The notes beneath the pieces were generated by a model, which saw only the letters and a program-made list of their open reading frames with translations, did no database searches and was not told where the DNA came from. Both the position numbers and the translations under genes were made by a program. DNA of 64,000 nt from assembly GCA_035527715.1 (NCBI GenBank), contig DATKZY010000011.1:27072-91071 (forward strand), written 5' to 3'. How positions within the stretch are numbered: position 1 is the stretch's first letter; the number at the start of each line of letters is the position of its first letter. Below are positions 28,056 to 38,026 of the stretch, one piece after another. Origin of the DNA: DSUN01 sp035527715. Its GTDB lineage: Bacteria > Planctomycetota > PUPC01 > DSUN01.

Positions 28056-31000
28056 TCAGTAACGAGCCTCCAACCTGACCGTTCCTTCTATGTCGTGCAG
28101 CCGGATGGCCTCTTTCGCGGCATCGAAATCCGTCCACGGCTGCCCGTTGACCGTGACGCTCCTGACTGGGACCGCCTTCGGATGGCGGAGCCGCAGGAGC
28201 AGCTCCTTGGGCGGCTTGCGGGCGGGCAACTCGACGCTCGCGGTGATCCTGCCGTTGTCCACGTCGGACACGATCTCGAAGGCGACGGTGCCGAAGTGCG
28301 TGGGTGCATTCTTCACGGAGATTCTCTTGCCCTGCTCCAGCCACACGCGGGGCGTCGCGCGGGCCAGCCAGAGCGAATCGCCATCTTCCATGAGCAGCAT
28401 GGTGCGCAGGCGCTCGAGGAACGCCGCCTCTTCGAAGGACTTGTCGTCGGGCCCCCGCGTCGTGTGTTCGTTGAACGTGTAGGGGCCAACCACAATGTCC
28501 ACGGCATACTGGTTGAAGAAGGAGCGGAGGAAGTTCGGCACGTCATCCCATTGGAGATGGACGTTGGCCGTGCGCTCGATCCCGCACTGGTAGTACCACC
28601 CGGCGTGGCTGAACCAGTGCGCCTCGGGGTCATAGCCTCGGGTCCGCATGGGCAGGCGGTGGTGCTCCAGGAGCAGGCGGTCCTCCAGGACGTCGATCAA
28701 GCCCTGAGCGCGCCGATCGGTCGGGGGCAGCAAACCCGAGAGGTTGACCAGGTGGACCCCGCCGCGAATCGCGTCGGCATAGAGCCCGGGCGTGTGCTCG
28801 GGGCTGCCGAAGGAGGTGGGCATGCTGCGGCTGGCCGGGCCGCGGATGTACGGCGTCGGCGGCAGGAACGAGCGATACGTCCCGTCGCGCACGCGGACCA
28901 CAGGCGAGAGCACAAAGGACTTCTCCACCGCAGCCAGGATGTCCTTGGCGTAGGCCTGGGCCTCGGCCGCGTACTTCGTGCCGAGTTCCGCGTCCAGGTC
29001 AGCGATGGCCCCGGCATAGCGTCGGAGGCCGAAGCAGTAGTTGGCGTTGGACTCGTACCACAGCCGCCAGTTCGTGCTGTCCCAGATGTTGTGCGGGGGC
29101 AAGAGGCCGTAGCACCAGGCCCGCTCGCGTCCGGGCACGTCCTGCATGAACTGCTTGCGTTGGCGGATCATCCAGTCGGCATTGGTCCGGAGTTTCGCCG
29201 CCGCCTTGCTCAGCCACTCCCGATCGCCAGTGAGGAGATAGTGCTCGACCATCTGCCACTGCATGACGCCGGGTCCGCCGGCGTGCTGCCAGTCCCACTC
29301 CACCCCGCTCATGGCCCCTATCGTGTCTGCGAACAGGCCGTCCATTTGCGCGGGCTTCTTCTCGTCGCGCTCGAGCCATCGGGCCAGCCCGTCGCGGGCC
29401 GCCTGGTGCATGCCCTGGAGGTCGAGCGCGCGGATGATCAGGAACGTTTCGTGGGCGAGCGCATCGTAGGGGTAGTCGCGCAGGATGTAGCGCCCCTGTG
29501 CGTCCTTCTTCAGCACGCGCAGGAGGTGCCACGCCCCGCAGCGCCAGGCATCGGTCAGGCGCGGATCGGGCACCTCAATCTGCGCGGGCGGCTCGAACTC
29601 CGGCTTGGGGTAAGGCGGCCAGTTGCCCCCTGGATGCATGGCCTGCATGGCGCCTTCCCAGGTCTGCTCCGCGTGCTCGCGGACGCGCTGGCGGATGGTC
29701 TTGAGGCCCCGTGCGGCGAGTTCCCTCGCGAACTCGCGCGCGCTCGTCGCCTTCGACGCGAAGACCAATGCCGCGAGTTCAGGCTGGGGGCCGCGTTCTG
29801 GGGAGCGCAGGTGCCACACGCCTGGGTTTCCCAGTGAGTCTGCGTGCGGGTTACCTGCCTGGACGTTGTCCAGCAGGTCCTTCGTCAGGTCCCATACGCG
29901 GGCCTTTCCTCCTGTCTCCGTGATGGCCAGCTTGACGAGCGTGGTGTCGAACGAATGGTCGCCTTTGGGGCCAACCACCAGCGAGACCAGGTCGCCCGGT
30001 TCCACGGCCAGCTTTGCGGCACCAGAGGCGGCGGGAATGGACTGCTCCCGGCCGCGCTCGATCGCCCCGCTGGCCAGGACCCGCGCGCCGGACCTGGCGC
30101 CCAACGTGAGCCACCACTCGATCCCGTTGCCCCCTTTCGTGTCGGCGCCCGCCACCTTGCCTCTAACCTCGACACTGCCCTTGATGGGGCTGCGCCAAGC
30201 CACTGCGACGGGCCGTGTGGGGCCGGGGTGCATGGCGACACTCCGAGCAGGCAGCGTGAACGTGCCGACGGTGACTGCCTTCTCCGCCGGGTTGCTCCCA
30301 AACCAGGGCGTGGCATTGCTGCCCCAGCCGCGGATAGCGGGACCACCCGCAATGGCGTCCACCTTCTCGGTCAAGAGATCCCGTGGCGCAGCGACCTCCT
30401 GCGCCGGTGCAGGGGCGGGGGCCCGCTGCCGGGCTATCGCGCGGACGAAGAACCCATATTCCGGCGCCAGAATCGCCCCGGTCTCGAGGTCCGCCGGCCG
30501 GAACGAAAAGCTGCCCGCGCCGGTCCGCACGGTCACGATCGTGCGGTTCGCATCCTCCAGTCGTGCGTGTTGCCGCCAGACCGAGGTGTTCAGCGTGGAC
30601 CCCAGGTACAGAAGGGGAACGGCAATTCCCCGCCGCACGCCGCCGGCCGGCTTCGATCTCCAGGCGTGGTCGCCCACCAAGGTTGTCCCATCATCGCGAT
30701 CGAGCGGCCTGGCCTTGCCCGCGATGCCGTTGTAGACCTCGATCCCCCCGTCGAACGTCAGCTTCTCCGCCCCGGCCTGGAAGCCCCACTCGATCTCCGC
30801 CTCCAGGAGTTCCCACGTCTGGGGCGTGAGGATGCGAACGGTTGGGGTCGGATAGGGTCCAGTGGGCCTCTGGACATCGCCCTCGAGGGCCACGACCAGG
30901 TTGTCCATGGCGGTCTCTGGACGCAGTGCATCCACCGTGTAGACATACCGGCAGCCATCGGCGGACACCTCGGGCTTCGCTGCCGTCCGCAACTCTCCGC

Positions 31001-31358
31001 CCCGGCGCGACCACCAGCTGGAGCTGTTCCCGTGGGGCAGCCAACGCAGCACCACATCGTCGGGTCGAGGCACGGCCTTGGCTCCGGTCGGCCAGATCAG
31101 CTCCACCCAACTGACGGGCCGCGGCTCTTCCCAGAGCAATCCACAGAGGGCGCCTGCTCTCTTGTGCTTGAGGGCCGAGAAGAGGAACACTGTTTCCGGC
31201 GGGTTGTCATCGGGGTTGCGGTCCGACCGGTAGAGATACGCGCTGGGCGCGATATCCGCAGGTTGGCCCACCAGAGGAGCCAGTTCGCCCCCGTTGAGCC
31301 TGTCTACGGTGTGTGCCATGACGATTCCCCACACGATCAGAATGAGTTGCGCGCGCAC
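28056..31358 (-). CDS. Large secreted six-hairpin (alpha/alpha-toroid) glycosidase-like protein
   Basis: 1100 residues. I chose the GTG at 31358 because GGGAGG lies 5 bp upstream and it opens a signal peptide (MRAQLILIVWGIVMAHTVD). An extension to 31469 lacks a ribosome site. The N-terminal 550 residues are beta-rich, with PETVFLFSALKHKRAGALC and DDVVLRWLPHGNSSSWW. The C-terminal half has toroid features: AWRCGAWHLLRVLKKDAQGR, HNIWDSTNWRLWYESNANYC, LFADTIGAMSGVEWDWQHAG and LPMRTRGYDPEAHWFSHAGW, ending in a small sheet domain. I cannot name the family or catalytic acids with confidence. The toroid half resembles GH63/GH78/GH95-like enzymes. It is transcribed alone from the promoter at 31451-31479. 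Confidence 0.65.
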   Translation of the reverse strand: MRAQLILIVWGIVMAHTVDRLNGGELAPLVGQPADIAPSAYLYRSDRNPDDNPPETVFLFSALKHKRAGALCGLLWEEPRPVSWVELIWPTGAKAVPRPDDVVLRWLPHGNSSSWWSRRGGELRTAAKPEVSADGCRYVYTVDALRPETAMDNLVVALEGDVQRPTGPYPTPTVRILTPQTWELLEAEIEWGFQAGAEKLTFDGGIEVYNGIAGKARPLDRDDGTTLVGDHAWRSKPAGGVRRGIAVPLLYLGSTLNTSVWRQHARLEDANRTIVTVRTGAGSFSFRPADLETGAILAPEYGFFVRAIARQRAPAPAPAQEVAAPRDLLTEKVDAIAGGPAIRGWGSNATPWFGSNPAEKAVTVGTFTLPARSVAMHPGPTRPVAVAWRSPIKGSVEVRGKVAGADTKGGNGIEWWLTLGARSGARVLASGAIERGREQSIPAASGAAKLAVEPGDLVSLVVGPKGDHSFDTTLVKLAITETGGKARVWDLTKDLLDNVQAGNPHADSLGNPGVWHLRSPERGPQPELAALVFASKATSAREFARELAARGLKTIRQRVREHAEQTWEGAMQAMHPGGNWPPYPKPEFEPPAQIEVPDPRLTDAWRCGAWHLLRVLKKDAQGRYILRDYPYDALAHETFLIIRALDLQGMHQAARDGLARWLERDEKKPAQMDGLFADTIGAMSGVEWDWQHAGGPGVMQWQMVEHYLLTGDREWLSKAAAKLRTNADWMIRQRKQFMQDVPGRERAWCYGLLPPHNIWDSTNWRLWYESNANYCFGLRRYAGAIADLDAELGTKYAAEAQAYAKDILAAVEKSFVLSPVVRVRDGTYRSFLPPTPYIRGPASRSMPTSFGSPEHTPGLYADAIRGGVHLVNLSGLLPPTDRRAQGLIDVLEDRLLLEHHRLPMRTRGYDPEAHWFSHAGWYYQCGIERTANVHLQWDDVPNFLRSFFNQYAVDIVVGPYTFNEHTTRGPDDKSFEEAAFLERLRTMLLMEDGDSLWLARATPRVWLEQGKRISVKNAPTHFGTVAFEIVSDVDNGRITASVELPARKPPKELLLRLRHPKAVPVRSVTVNGQPWTDFDAAKEAIRLHDIEGTVRLEARY

Positions 31359-31450
31359 GACTGCCTCCCAGGGCGTCTGGAGAGCCGGCTCGGACAGTGA
31401 GGTCACAGGCGGCACCAACGGCCCCTCCTCGACCCGCTCGGGCCGATGGC

Positions 31451-31479
31451 ATTGTAGTGCCCGGTGCATTCGGATACAA
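31451..31479 (-). promoter_or_regulatory. Strong sigma-70-like promoter for the 28056-31358 gene
   Basis: On the minus strand TTGTAT (31474-31479) and TACAAT (31451-31456) with an optimal 17 bp spacer, about 93 bp upstream of the chosen GTG. It supports that start over the longer frame. Confidence 0.5.
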
Positions 31480-31720
31480 GGGATGATGGGCCTCCTGCGG
31501 CCGGTGCCACAAGATCGTCGGCGATGTCCGGGCAGACCTGATGGCGGAATTCGGCGTCAGGGACAACGTAATGTGAGGTGGTCGGGACGTAGACGAATGA
31601 GGAGAGTCAACTCGTGACGCAGGCGCTCGACGCTCTGGCGTCGGCCATCGAGAGAGGCGGGAACCGGCGACGACATGATACACAATTGCTTACAGGCCGG
31701 TGAGTGACGACTTGCGGTGC

Positions 31721-31748
31721 TTGCGCCGCGCGGCCCAGGGCCTATACT
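31721..31748 (+). promoter_or_regulatory. Sigma-70-like promoter for the GatZ-like/URO-D/GH2 operon
   Basis: TTGCGC (31721-31726) and TATACT (31743-31748) with a 16 bp spacer, about 70 bp before the ATG at 31818. The rest of the 31359-31817 intergenic region holds only the two divergent promoters and their leaders. Confidence 0.5.
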
Positions 31749-31817
31749 ACTGCCGGACCCGTCCGAGCTTCGTCCGCGTCAGCGGACCCCAGGTGGGTTA
31801 ACCTGTCTGGAGAGCCC

Positions 31818-33092
31818 ATGTCCGCAAGACCTGGTCACGTGCCCCTTCGCGACCTCGTGGCCCACCTCAGAGCGGCGGGGCGGAAGTGCACGCTGCTGGG
31901 GGTCGGGCCGGTCTCGGAGGCCGTCGTGCGAGCGACTTTTCAAGCCTGCGCCCGCCATGAGTGCCCCGCGATCTTCGTCGCCTCGCGCAACCAGGTGGAC
32001 CTCAAAGAGCTCGGCCAGGGCTACCTGATGGGCGGGATGGATCAGCGAGGATTCGTCGATCTACTGCGGCGCGTCGGCGCGGATTCGGGCTACAAGGGCT
32101 GCGTCTATATCTGCCGCGACCACGGCGGCCCCTGGCAGCGCAACGACGAACTCGACGGGAAGTACCCGGTCGGCCGCGCGATGGAGATCGCGCGCCGGTC
32201 GTTCCGCGCCGATATCGAGGCGGGGTTCAACTACCTGCACATCGACCCCACCAAGTGCCCCCATCCGCACGAGCAGAACCAACTGGTTGATTGGACGTTT
32301 GAGCTGGTGGCCTTCTGCGAATCGGCCCGCCAGGAGTTGGGGCAGGGGGAGATCGACTACGAGGTCGGCACGGAAGACATTCAGGGCGGGCTGACGACGG
32401 CCGCCACCTTTGAGGCATTCCTCGGGAAGCTCACGGCCCGCCTGACGCAGGCGGGCCTCCCGCTGCCGACCTGTGCCGTCGGCCAGACGGGCACGCTCTG
32501 CCGGATCGACCGCAACGTCGGGCGGTTCGACGCCGAAGGCACGGCACAATTGGTGAAGATTGCGGCGAAGTACGGCGTCGGCTTCAAGGAGCACAATGGC
32601 GATTACCTGTCGGCGGCGTCGTGCCGGGTGCATCCCGACCTGGGCGTGACGGGGATGAACGTGGCGCCCGAGTTCGGCCTCGTCGAGACCGACGCGCTGC
32701 TGGCGCTGGCCGACCTCGAGGCGAAGCTCGTCCGCGAGGGCTGGCTGGCAGATGTGGCCTCCTCGCGCCTGCGGCAGATCCTGCTGGATAGGACCTTTGC
32801 CAGCAGCCCGTGGCAGAAGTGGATGACCGACGACCTCAAGAAGCTCCCGCAGGACCGGGTGGAGTCCGACGCGGCCCTGCGGCTGCTCATCGCCCGGGTC
32901 TGCGGCCACTACGTCTGCGATGACCCCCTGGTGGGGGCCGCCCGGGCGTTGCTCTACCGGAATCTCAAGGCGTTCAGCCTGGTCGAGGGGCCCGATGGCA
33001 CGCCCGAGGGCTTCGTCCTCGCCCGAGTGCGTGGCGCGATCGAATTCTACGTCCGGCACTTCCGGCTCGACGGCGTGAACGCTGCATTGTGA
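31818..33092 (+). CDS. Class II D-tagatose-bisphosphate aldolase, non-catalytic subunit family (GatZ/KbaZ-like)
   Basis: 424 residues, cytoplasmic, with no signal peptide. The ATG at 31818 follows CTGGAGAGCCC. It is a TIM-barrel protein of the GatZ/KbaZ family: HLRAAGRKCTLLGVGPVSEA at the start, IDPTKCPHPHEQNQ, DYEVGTEDIQGG, AVGQTGTLCRIDRNVGRFD, KEHNGDYLS and HPDLGVTGMNVAPEFG. In enterobacteria the subunit stabilises the GatY/KbaY aldolase. No catalytic partner is visible in this window, so the protein may act alone on another sugar phosphate, as proposed for stand-alone members. It is the first gene of an operon with a URO-D-family remnant and a cytoplasmic GH2. Confidence 0.8.
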   Translation: MSARPGHVPLRDLVAHLRAAGRKCTLLGVGPVSEAVVRATFQACARHECPAIFVASRNQVDLKELGQGYLMGGMDQRGFVDLLRRVGADSGYKGCVYICRDHGGPWQRNDELDGKYPVGRAMEIARRSFRADIEAGFNYLHIDPTKCPHPHEQNQLVDWTFELVAFCESARQELGQGEIDYEVGTEDIQGGLTTAATFEAFLGKLTARLTQAGLPLPTCAVGQTGTLCRIDRNVGRFDAEGTAQLVKIAAKYGVGFKEHNGDYLSAASCRVHPDLGVTGMNVAPEFGLVETDALLALADLEAKLVREGWLADVASSRLRQILLDRTFASSPWQKWMTDDLKKLPQDRVESDAALRLLIARVCGHYVCDDPLVGAARALLYRNLKAFSLVEGPDGTPEGFVLARVRGAIEFYVRHFRLDGVNAAL

Positions 33093-33104
33093 GCCGAGAT
33101 CCCC

Positions 33105-33597
33105 GTGGACACGCTGAACAAAGACGCCTTGACCATCCCCGCCGACCACGCGGATTGACGACGACTGGGTGAACGTCCCGTTCATTTCGCCCGCGATGTT
33201 CCGCGAGTTCGTCCTGCCCGCCTACCGCCAGATCGCGGCGAGCGAGGGCAAGGTCGTCGGCTTCCACACCTGCGGGAACCTGGTTCCCGTGGTCCACGAC
33301 CTGCTCGGCGTCTTCCCGGGCATCCAGACGCTCGACGTGAGCGCGTGGAACGACTTCGAGAAGCTCGATGCGATGCTCGACCCGGAGATCGGCTTCTGGC
33401 TCGGGTTCAAGAACACCTTCGTCCTGGCCGGCGCACCGGCGCAACACCGCGAGCTTCTCGAGCGTGTCGCCCGGCTCGGTCGTCGGCGGAAGGTGGGCGT
33501 CTGCGCCCAGGCCATCGTCCGCCTGCATGAGACGTACGAGGAGAACCTCTCGCGCGTCAACGCCTTCATCCGGCTGGCAAGGGAGACCTTCGCGTGA
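33105..33597 (+). pseudogene. Uroporphyrinogen-decarboxylase-family protein, centre deleted
   Basis: A possible GTG start at 33105 gives MDTLNKDALTIPADHAD and then a stop. From about 33150, in another frame, comes the C-terminal third of a URO-D family protein: NVPFISPAMFREFVLPAYRQ, GKVVGFHTCGNLVPVVHDLL, LDVSAWNDFEKLDAM and INAF-type ending RVNAFIRLARETFA. Intact members have about 340 residues, so roughly 180-200 are missing and the joint is out of frame. URO-D-like proteins in sugar operons are usually methyltransferase-type or of unknown role rather than haem enzymes. The stop overlaps the GTG start of the GH2 gene, so translation was probably coupled. Confidence 0.7.
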
Positions 33598-35858
33598 CGA
33601 ACACTCAGATCGATCTGGCGGGCCAGTGGAAGCGATCCGTCGGTGGTCGGGACATCGACTTCGTGACGGTGCCTGGCTCGTATGCGCCCCTGGGTCAGTG
33701 CGCGCTCGAATATAGGTTCGACTGCCCGTGGGAGCCTTCGAGCCAGCATCGCCTCTTTCTGGTCACGGAGGGCGTCCTGGCCAGCGCGGCGTTCTTCCTC
33801 AACGGAGAGGATATCGGCGTCGCCGGCCCGTGGACAACCTATCGCTTCGAGCTGCCGGCGGGGCTGCTCAAGCGGCACAACGTCATCCAGGCGCGGATCC
33901 GCGACATCGTCGAGGATTTCGGCCCCACGCCCGGGAGGCGCTTCGACGCGGGACTCGTCCGCCGGATCTGGATCGAGCGCCGGCCCGCCGTCTTCCTCGA
34001 GAGCGTGGCGTTCCGGGCGAAGCTCGCCGATGACCTCGCGTCCGCCTCCTGCACCGTCGCCGTGGAGATCAACGGCGGGACGGCTCAACCGGCCGATGTC
34101 GTCCTGGCCGAGCGCGAGACGGGCCGCGTGGTCGCGGAGGCCGTCGCCACGGCGGAATCCCCCGCGCAGTTCACGCTTACATGGCCGCGCGTCTGGTCGC
34201 CCGAGATGCCGAATCTCTATACGCTCGCCGCCACCCTGCGAGGTGAGGAGCCCGATGCGCTGGCCGAGAACGTCGGTTTCCGCCGCATCGAGGTGCGAGG
34301 GCAGGACTTCTATCTGAACAACCGGCGGCTCGTGTTGAAAGGCGTCTGCCGCCACGAGTTCACTGACGCGAGCGGCTACAGCCCCTCCGAAGAGGCAGTG
34401 CGGCGCGAGCTGGCCCTGATCCAGCATGCCGGGTTCAACTACATCCGCCTGGTCCACTCGCCCCACGCTCCGTGCGTGTGCCGCATCGCGGCCGAGCTGG
34501 GCCTGCTGGTCAGCGAAGAGCCAGGGACGTGCTTCCACGACCTCGGCAACGAGGCCATCTCCGCGCCCGCGCTCGAATCGCTCCGCCGCACGGTGAAGCG
34601 CGACCGCAACGTGCCCTCCATCTTCGCCTGGCTGATCTACAACGAGTGCAATCCGAGCGTCGCCTACGCCGTGCGGGCCGCGAAAGTCTGCCGCGAGCTG
34701 GACCCCGGCTGCCGCCTCGGCATGGCCGACTGCTCGGGCCAGCACGACAACGTCAAGGCGATGGCCGCGGCGGCGGACATGACCTTCTACGGAATCAACC
34801 TCTACTCCTTCTGGCCCAACGACTATTGCGAGCGGATGAAGGCCTTCACCGATCGTCCGCTCGTCTTCACCGAGTGGGGCGGATGCCTGGGGCAGGGGAA
34901 CCCGCGGCTGCTGAAGGATCTCTGCGACTCGTTCGTCATCCACTCCCGCCAGGGCGAGAGCCTGCGGATGGCCGGGTGCAGCTTCTGGGCCTGGGCGGAC
35001 TACGAGGAGCACTCGCGCCCCGGCCCGGCCACGGCGGACGGCTGGACCATCGAGGGACTCGTGGACGGCGCCGGCCGCCCGAAGCCGGATCTTCAGACGC
35101 TCTCGATGATGTGCTTCGAAATGGATCGGCCGCCTCTCCGCCTGGCTCCGCGTGTGGACATCCTTTGCCCCGCTCCGCGTCGCGACGAGAGCTGGGAGCC
35201 CGTTCCTCTCGATGGCATCAGGACGGCTCAAGAGCCGCTCGAACAGGCGATCGAGCAGATGCGGCGGAATCAGCTCCGATATGCCGGCCACTTCATCCCT
35301 ATGGACCCCGCCTTGCCTCCGATGCCGCAAATCGGCCGCCTGATGGCGGACGGCATCGAGTTCCGCTGCCGCGACGCCGGTGGGCCGGCCTATCCGCTGC
35401 TCCTGGGCAAAGGCTGCGAGGAGGTGGTCATCCCGGTCGGGCGCCGGGTCAGCGCCATCGCGGCGTTGGGGCACGTGGCGATCCAGGGCGGCTACCCGGC
35501 CTCCGCAGTCTTCTCCGTCCACCACCGCGACGCCGAGGCAGGCAAGGCCCTGGGCACCCCCGCGGCGGAATACGAATTCCTCTTCCAGGGCGGGACAATC
35601 GTTCAGCCCCTGCGGCACGGCCTGGAAATCCTGCGTTCCAACGACATCTGCCGCTGGTGGACGCCGGCTCCACGCGCGCCGCACACCCGCCCGGCCGTTC
35701 GCGTGGCCATCAACAAGACCCACGAGATCCTGCGGCTGGACTTGTGGGAGTGGGAGTTCCCTGAGGCGGGCCACCTCGAAGCGATCCGCTGGCGCCTGCT
35801 CGACCCCGACGCCATCCTGCTGCTCCACGGAGTGAGCGTGCGCGTCGAGCCGACATAG
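33594..35858 (+). CDS. Cytoplasmic GH2 family glycoside hydrolase
   Basis: 754 residues. The GTG at 33594 overlaps the preceding stop (GTGA) and has AAGGGAG upstream. There is no signal peptide. N-terminal jelly-roll sugar-binding domain (LAGQWKRSV ... FFLNGEDIGVAGPWTTYRFE), immunoglobulin-like domain ending in SPEMPNLYTLAATL, then the TIM barrel (RRLVLKGVCRHEFTDASGYS). The acid/base is the Glu of LIYNECN and the nucleophile the Glu of VFTEWGG. The C-terminal 200 residues are beta-rich. GH2 covers beta-galactosidase, beta-glucuronidase and beta-mannosidase; the substrate cannot be told from sequence. It would act on oligosaccharides imported into the cytoplasm, in line with its GatZ-like partner. 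Confidence 0.85.
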   Translation: MTNTQIDLAGQWKRSVGGRDIDFVTVPGSYAPLGQCALEYRFDCPWEPSSQHRLFLVTEGVLASAAFFLNGEDIGVAGPWTTYRFELPAGLLKRHNVIQARIRDIVEDFGPTPGRRFDAGLVRRIWIERRPAVFLESVAFRAKLADDLASASCTVAVEINGGTAQPADVVLAERETGRVVAEAVATAESPAQFTLTWPRVWSPEMPNLYTLAATLRGEEPDALAENVGFRRIEVRGQDFYLNNRRLVLKGVCRHEFTDASGYSPSEEAVRRELALIQHAGFNYIRLVHSPHAPCVCRIAAELGLLVSEEPGTCFHDLGNEAISAPALESLRRTVKRDRNVPSIFAWLIYNECNPSVAYAVRAAKVCRELDPGCRLGMADCSGQHDNVKAMAAAADMTFYGINLYSFWPNDYCERMKAFTDRPLVFTEWGGCLGQGNPRLLKDLCDSFVIHSRQGESLRMAGCSFWAWADYEEHSRPGPATADGWTIEGLVDGAGRPKPDLQTLSMMCFEMDRPPLRLAPRVDILCPAPRRDESWEPVPLDGIRTAQEPLEQAIEQMRRNQLRYAGHFIPMDPALPPMPQIGRLMADGIEFRCRDAGGPAYPLLLGKGCEEVVIPVGRRVSAIAALGHVAIQGGYPASAVFSVHHRDAEAGKALGTPAAEYEFLFQGGTIVQPLRHGLEILRSNDICRWWTPAPRAPHTRPAVRVAINKTHEILRLDLWEWEFPEAGHLEAIRWRLLDPDAILLLHGVSVRVEPT

Positions 35859-35883
35859 TTCCAGTCGAGGAACGCCCGGCGGC

Positions 35884-35913
35884 TTGTGCCGGAGTGGGGC
35901 AGGGGGGTACAAT
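35884..35913 (+). promoter_or_regulatory. Sigma-70-like promoter for the GH36 gene
   Basis: TTGTGC (35884-35889) and TACAAT (35908-35913) with an 18 bp spacer, about 80 bp before the GTG at 35993. Confidence 0.5.
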
Positions 35914-35992
35914 GCCCTGCAACTCCGTGGCCGACCGGTCAGCCCTCTGTACAGCCGAGGCGCTCAGGCAGCGCCGCGGATAGGAGTGTGCT

Positions 35993-38023
35993 GTGACGCA
36001 CAATGGCGGCGTCCTTGCGCATGGCCCCTTGTTCCTCTTGGGAGCACTGCTGATGGGCGCGACAGGCCGACGGGTGGAAGCCGCATCGCCGACCGCCGGC
36101 GAGATGGGGCTGCGGCGCGGCTGGGTCGAGGCGAATCTCGGGCCGACCCCGCCGAAGGCGCCGCCCTTCTCCTTCCGCTACGGCGACGCAGCGTCTGCCA
36201 CCTTCCTGAACGCGTGGACGTTCGCTCGAGACGCTGCGAAGCCCGACGAGACCCGCACACGGCATACGCTGACCTGGACCGATCCGAAGACCCGCCTCGT
36301 CGTCCGCTGCGTGGCCGTCGAGTACCTCGACTTCCCGACAGTCGAGTGGACGCTCTACCTCAAGAACACGGGCCAGAGCGACACGCCTATCCTGGCGGAC
36401 GTTCAGGCGCTCGACACCGTGCTTCAACGGGGCGACAAGGGGGAATTCGTCCTCCACTACGCCGTCGGCAGCCCATGCTCGGCGAACGACTTCCAGCCGC
36501 TGGAGAGGCCGCTCCCTGCCAAAGCTGAGTTCCGCGTGGCCACGCGCGGCGGCCGGCCGTCCGACAGCCAGATGCCCTACTTCAATATCGCGTGGCCTGG
36601 CGGCGGCGCCCTCGTTGCCCTCGGCTGGCCGGGCCAATGGGCCGCCGCCTTCGCCCGCGACGAGGCCAAGGGGCTGCGCGTCCGCGCCGGCCAGGAGCTC
36701 ACTCACTTCAAGCTCCTCCCCGGCGAGGAGGTGCGGACCCCCCTCGTCGTCGTCCAGTTCTACCAGGGCGACCGCATCCGTTCCCAGAACGTCTGGCGGC
36801 GCTGGATGCTGGCCCACAACCTGCCGAAGCCCGGCGGCAAGCCGATGCCGCCGATCCTCATCATGTGCTGCGACGACCACTTCCCCGGCATGCGGAGCGA
36901 CGAGGCCGGCCAGTTCACCTTCATCGAAGCCTACGCCAAGGCCGGCATCCCGCTCGACTATTGGTGGATGGACGCCGGCTGGTACCCGTGCGACCCCGTG
37001 GGCTGGCCCAAGGTGGGCACGTGGGAGCCCGACGCGACGCGCTTCCCGCGCGGCCTCAAAGCCGTCTCCGACAAGGTCCACGCCCTCGGCTGGAAGCTCG
37101 TCACCTGGTTCGAGCCCGAGCGCGTCCACGCCGGCACCTGGCTCGCCGAGAACCACCCCGAATGGGTCCTCGGCGGCAAGGGCGGCGGCCTCCTCGACCT
37201 CGGCAACCCCGACGCACGAAAGTGGCTTACCGATCACATTGACAAGCTGCTGACCGAGCAGGGCATTGACCTCTATCGCCAGGACTTCAACATGGAGCCG
37301 CTCGGCCACTGGCGCCGCCACGACGCGCCCGACCGCCAGGGAATCACGGAGATCCGCCACGTCGAGGGCCTCCTGGCCTATTGGGATGAGCTGCTCCGCC
37401 GCCACCCCTGCATGCCGATGGACACGTGTGCGAGCGGGGGCCGCCGCCTGGATGTCGAGACCCTCCGCCGAGCCGTGCCCCTGCTGCGGAGCGACTACCG
37501 CTTCGAGCCCGCGGGCACCCAGGGCCACACCTACGGCCTCTCCTTCTGGATCCCCTACTACGGCACGGGGATCGGCAACGAATCGCCGTACATTCTCCGC
37601 AGCCACTTCTGCCCCTGCTACGGCATCGGGGGCGACGTGCGGCACGGCAACACCGACTGGGCGAAGATGAAGCGCCTCATGGCCGAATGGAAACAGGTCA
37701 TCCCCTGCTTCCTCGGCGACTACTATCCCCTCACACCCTACAGCCTCGAGCAAACCGTGTGGATGGCTTGGCAGTTCGACCGGCCCGAGGCCGGGGACGG
37801 GGTGGTCACGGCCTTCCGCCGAGCCGACAGCCCCTACGAGATCGCCCGCTTCCGGCTCAGCGGCCTTGACCCCGATGCGCGCTACACCCTCACCGACCTT
37901 GACACCCGCACGACCGTGGAGGCCACTGGCCGCGCCCTGGCCGACCAGGGCCTCCCCGTCACCATCCAGGGGAGACCCGCCTCTGCTGTCATCACCTACC
38001 AACGCGCCCCCCGCACGCCCTGA
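35993..38023 (+). CDS. Secreted GH36-type alpha-galactosidase
   Basis: 676 residues from a GTG at 35993 (GGATAGGAG upstream) with a signal peptide (LFLLGALLMGATGRRVEAA). N-terminal beta-supersandwich (RCVAVEYLDFPTVEWTLYLK), then the TIM barrel: MCCDDHFPGM, LDYWWMDAGWYPCDPVG, LGWKLVTWFEPERVHAGTW. The nucleophile is the Asp of LYRQDFNMEP and the acid/base the Asp of CASGGRRLD, both in the usual GH36 positions. The C-terminal small sheet domain ends in VTIQGRPASAVITY. It releases terminal alpha-galactose (or alpha-N-acetylgalactosamine) from extracellular glycans. It is transcribed from the promoter at 35884-35913 and immediately followed by a foreign gene fragment. Confidence 0.85.
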   Translation: MTHNGGVLAHGPLFLLGALLMGATGRRVEAASPTAGEMGLRRGWVEANLGPTPPKAPPFSFRYGDAASATFLNAWTFARDAAKPDETRTRHTLTWTDPKTRLVVRCVAVEYLDFPTVEWTLYLKNTGQSDTPILADVQALDTVLQRGDKGEFVLHYAVGSPCSANDFQPLERPLPAKAEFRVATRGGRPSDSQMPYFNIAWPGGGALVALGWPGQWAAAFARDEAKGLRVRAGQELTHFKLLPGEEVRTPLVVVQFYQGDRIRSQNVWRRWMLAHNLPKPGGKPMPPILIMCCDDHFPGMRSDEAGQFTFIEAYAKAGIPLDYWWMDAGWYPCDPVGWPKVGTWEPDATRFPRGLKAVSDKVHALGWKLVTWFEPERVHAGTWLAENHPEWVLGGKGGGLLDLGNPDARKWLTDHIDKLLTEQGIDLYRQDFNMEPLGHWRRHDAPDRQGITEIRHVEGLLAYWDELLRRHPCMPMDTCASGGRRLDVETLRRAVPLLRSDYRFEPAGTQGHTYGLSFWIPYYGTGIGNESPYILRSHFCPCYGIGGDVRHGNTDWAKMKRLMAEWKQVIPCFLGDYYPLTPYSLEQTVWMAWQFDRPEAGDGVVTAFRRADSPYEIARFRLSGLDPDARYTLTDLDTRTTVEATGRALADQGLPVTIQGRPASAVITYQRAPRTP

Positions 38024-38026
38024 TGA

